Origin: Actinomycetes bacterium
GTDB lineage: Bacteria > Actinomycetota > Acidimicrobiia > Acidimicrobiales > Ilumatobacteraceae
Reading direction: 5' to 3'
Assembly: GCA_029782355.1 (NCBI GenBank)
Contig: JAKOUY010000023.1
Location: 248,001-312,000 of the forward strand
DNA length: 64,000 nt
This document shows positions 62,864 to 64,000 of the stretch, piece by piece. A model generated the notes under the pieces. That model did no database searches and had not been told where the DNA came from. It was given only the letters and a program-made list of their open reading frames with translations. Within the stretch, counting starts at the first letter, position 1. Every line of letters starts with the position of its first letter. The translations under genes were made by a program, and so were the position numbers.

Positions 62864-63628
62864 ATGCTCGCGGAGTACTCGGGATTCTTCAGCCGGAACA
62901 GCCTGGGCACCTTCGGGTTCCGCTGGCTGCACATCCTCGCCGGGATCACCTGGATCGGCCTGCTGTACTACTTCAACTTCGTCCAGGTCCCGGCCTTCGC
63001 CGAGTACGGCGACGAGGCCAAGGCCCGCAACATCGCCCTCGACAAGGTCGCCCGCCGCGCCCTGTGGTGGTTCCGCTGGGCGGCGTTCTCCACCTTCGTC
63101 ACCGGGATCCTGATCACGGTGGTGACCGAGAAGTACTACTCGAACAACTTCGGCAAATCCGGGCGGGGTCTGGCCATCACGACCGGCATGATCCTCGGCA
63201 CGATCATGATGCTCAACGTGTGGGGCGTGATCTGGCGCAACCAGAAGGTCGTCCTGGCCAACGCGGCGAACCTGATCGCCGGCGGTCAGGCCGATCCGGC
63301 CGCAGCCGCGGCCGGCCGCAAGGCGCTGATGGCCAGCCGGCAGAACACGGTCTTCTCGGTCTCGATGCTGTTCTTCATGGTGTTCACCGCGCACAGCTTC
63401 TACCAGGGCAACGTCCTGAGCGGCGGGAAGGTCGGCACCTACTGGCTGATCGCCCTGATCATCATCGCCGTCCTCGAGCTCAACGCCCTGGGCCTGATGC
63501 CGTGGAAGACCGAGGTCAACAAGGGCCTCAACAAGCTCTACGACAACGGTGTGCGCGGCACGCTCATCGCCGCCTTCGGGCTGTGGGTGATCTTCCTGAT
63601 CCTGACGGAGATCTTCTTCAAGATCTGA
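62864..63628 (+). CDS. Membrane protein of the urate hydroxylase (PuuD N-terminal) family
   Basis: A 254-aa membrane protein with six or seven helices. [27 protein letters not shown] is the characteristic first helix of the family that in PuuD carries a haem-linked urate hydroxylase; the His in WLHILAG and further His in MVFTAHSF may ligate haem. This copy lacks the C-terminal cytochrome c domain of full PuuD, so whether it oxidises urate is uncertain. Ends 20 bp before a large palindrome. Confidence 0.8.
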   Translation: MLAEYSGFFSRNSLGTFGFRWLHILAGITWIGLLYYFNFVQVPAFAEYGDEAKARNIALDKVARRALWWFRWAAFSTFVTGILITVVTEKYYSNNFGKSGRGLAITTGMILGTIMMLNVWGVIWRNQKVVLANAANLIAGGQADPAAAAAGRKALMASRQNTVFSVSMLFFMVFTAHSFYQGNVLSGGKVGTYWLIALIIIAVLELNALGLMPWKTEVNKGLNKLYDNGVRGTLIAAFGLWVIFLILTEIFFKI

Positions 63629-63648
63629 CCCGCCCCGCTCGGCAACCC

Positions 63649-63686
63649 GTCGTGACATGTTCGCCACGTGGCGTTCATGTCACGAC
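63649..63686. terminator. 38-bp near-perfect palindrome between convergent genes
   Basis: Outer arms GTCGTGACATG / CATGTCACGAC (11 bp), TT/TT symmetric mismatch, inner arms CGCCAC / GTGGCG. It lies between two convergent genes and could serve as a terminator for both, but it lacks a T-run and the perfect symmetry also fits a protein-binding site. Confidence 0.5.
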
Positions 63687-63694
63687 ACGATGGC

Positions 63695-63722
63695 TCAGCT
63701 GACCGTCATCAGCTGACCGTCA
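63695..63722. repeat. 14-bp tandem duplication at the cupredoxin gene stop
   Basis: TCAGCTGACCGTCA at 63695-63708 is repeated at 63709-63722. The second copy contains the stop codon of the minus-strand gene, giving tandem TGA TGA. Confidence 0.95.
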
Positions 63723-64000
63723 GGGTGGCCTTCATGTTGCTGTGGCCGGGGACGGTGCAGATCAGCGTGTAGGTCCCGGGCTTCAACGTGAAGGTGCCCG
63801 TCTTCGTGGCGTTGGGGTTGGCGTCGATCACCGTGCCACTGTCGACGCCGTCGGCGCCGACCGCGTGCAGGTTGTGGTTGACCAGGTCGTCGTTCTGCAG
63901 GCGGACGACGACCTTGCCGTCGGTGGCGGTGGCCGTGTAGGCCGGCTTGTCCCAGGCGATGTGGTTGGCGACGACGACCAGATCGGCGGGTGGCTGGGTG
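63709..64000 (-). CDS. Cupredoxin (plastocyanin/azurin-like) domain protein, C-terminal part
   Basis: The frame runs off the right edge of the window; the last 96 residues are seen. VNHNLHAVG provides the first copper His and the end has C-T-V-P-G-H-S-N-M, the type 1 copper Cys, His and Met in the usual spacing. It therefore probably is a small secreted blue-copper electron carrier or binding protein. N-terminal signals are not visible. The stop codon lies inside a 14-bp tandem duplication. Confidence 0.88.
   Translation of the reverse strand, partial: TQPPADLVVVANHIAWDKPAYTATATDGKVVVRLQNDDLVNHNLHAVGADGVDSGTVIDANPNATKTGTFTLKPGTYTLICTVPGHSNMKATLTVS

Overview
The window is very GC-rich, gene-dense, single-chromosome-type DNA from an actinobacterium. 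Its content fits an Acidimicrobiia-like lineage: two mycofactocin-type short-chain dehydrogenases, two F420-type luciferase-like oxidoreductases, mycothiol enzymes (Mca, a DinB-fold mycothiol-dependent enzyme, a PIG-L deacetylase), the bacterial NHEJ pair Ku plus LigD-type polymerase, and EttA, Nei2-type glycosylase and L,D-transpeptidase genes. This placement is an inference from gene content, not from a marker gene. I found 58 protein genes, two of them cut by the window edges. I saw no rRNA or tRNA gene, CRISPR array, insertion sequence or phage gene.

Layout. 1-5.5 kb: hydrolase fragment, sulfatase, and an SDR / F420 oxidoreductase / PIG-L deacetylase operon. 5.5-15 kb: DEAD-box helicase, an unknown six-helix membrane protein, RF3 (prfC), a second mycofactocin-type SDR, DUF1992 protein, XRE regulator, secreted CocE/NonD hydrolase, M20 peptidase. 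16-26 kb: argG, a glycosyltransferase next to a large L,D-transpeptidase, lipoprotein metallopeptidase, DUF305 protein, M24 peptidase, D-aminoacylase-like amidohydrolase. 26-33 kb: two membrane/secreted unknowns, the Ku-polymerase operon, MFS transporter, thioesterase plus F420 oxidoreductase operon, a 67-aa protein. 33-42 kb: rhomboid, YbhB-like lipoprotein, mca operon, ChbG-like deacetylase, nuclease, thiolase, NudC, S9 peptidase. 42-52 kb: mycothiol-dependent enzyme, heterodimeric ABC exporter, DUF4395 protein, SDR, VOC protein, hydrolase-Nei2 operon, tryptophan dioxygenase operon, EVE protein. 52-64 kb: giant LuxR regulator, a large unknown secreted protein, SMP-30 protein, a His-rich membrane protein with two copies of an unnamed domain, CysQ-like phosphatase, EttA, a PuuD-like membrane protein and a cupredoxin fragment.

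How it works together. Most of the window is housekeeping and accessory catabolism: peptides (M20, M24, S9, CocE, D-aminoacylase), lipids and sterol-like acyl-CoAs (thiolase, thioesterase, SDRs), and redox with the actinobacterial cofactors mycothiol, mycofactocin and F420. The strongest window-wide signal is in transcription. About three dozen genes on both strands carry a -10-like hexamer (TAGCGT, TAGCCT, TACGGT, CAGACT and relatives) ending only 6-10 nt, mostly 6-8 nt, before the start codon. This means leaderless mRNAs are probably the default, and I used it to choose several start codons. The few genes with longer leaders (L,D-transpeptidase, PuuD-like gene, first SDR) have visible Shine-Dalgarno sites instead.

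No complete novel defence or biosynthetic system is evident. The best candidates for undescribed biology are the His-rich tandem-domain membrane protein (57.9-59.9 kb), the unknown 628-aa secreted protein beside the LuxR regulator, the tetranucleotide repeat in an SDR leader, the overlapping divergent -10 boxes at 38.7 kb, and a sulfatase with a non-standard formylglycine motif.
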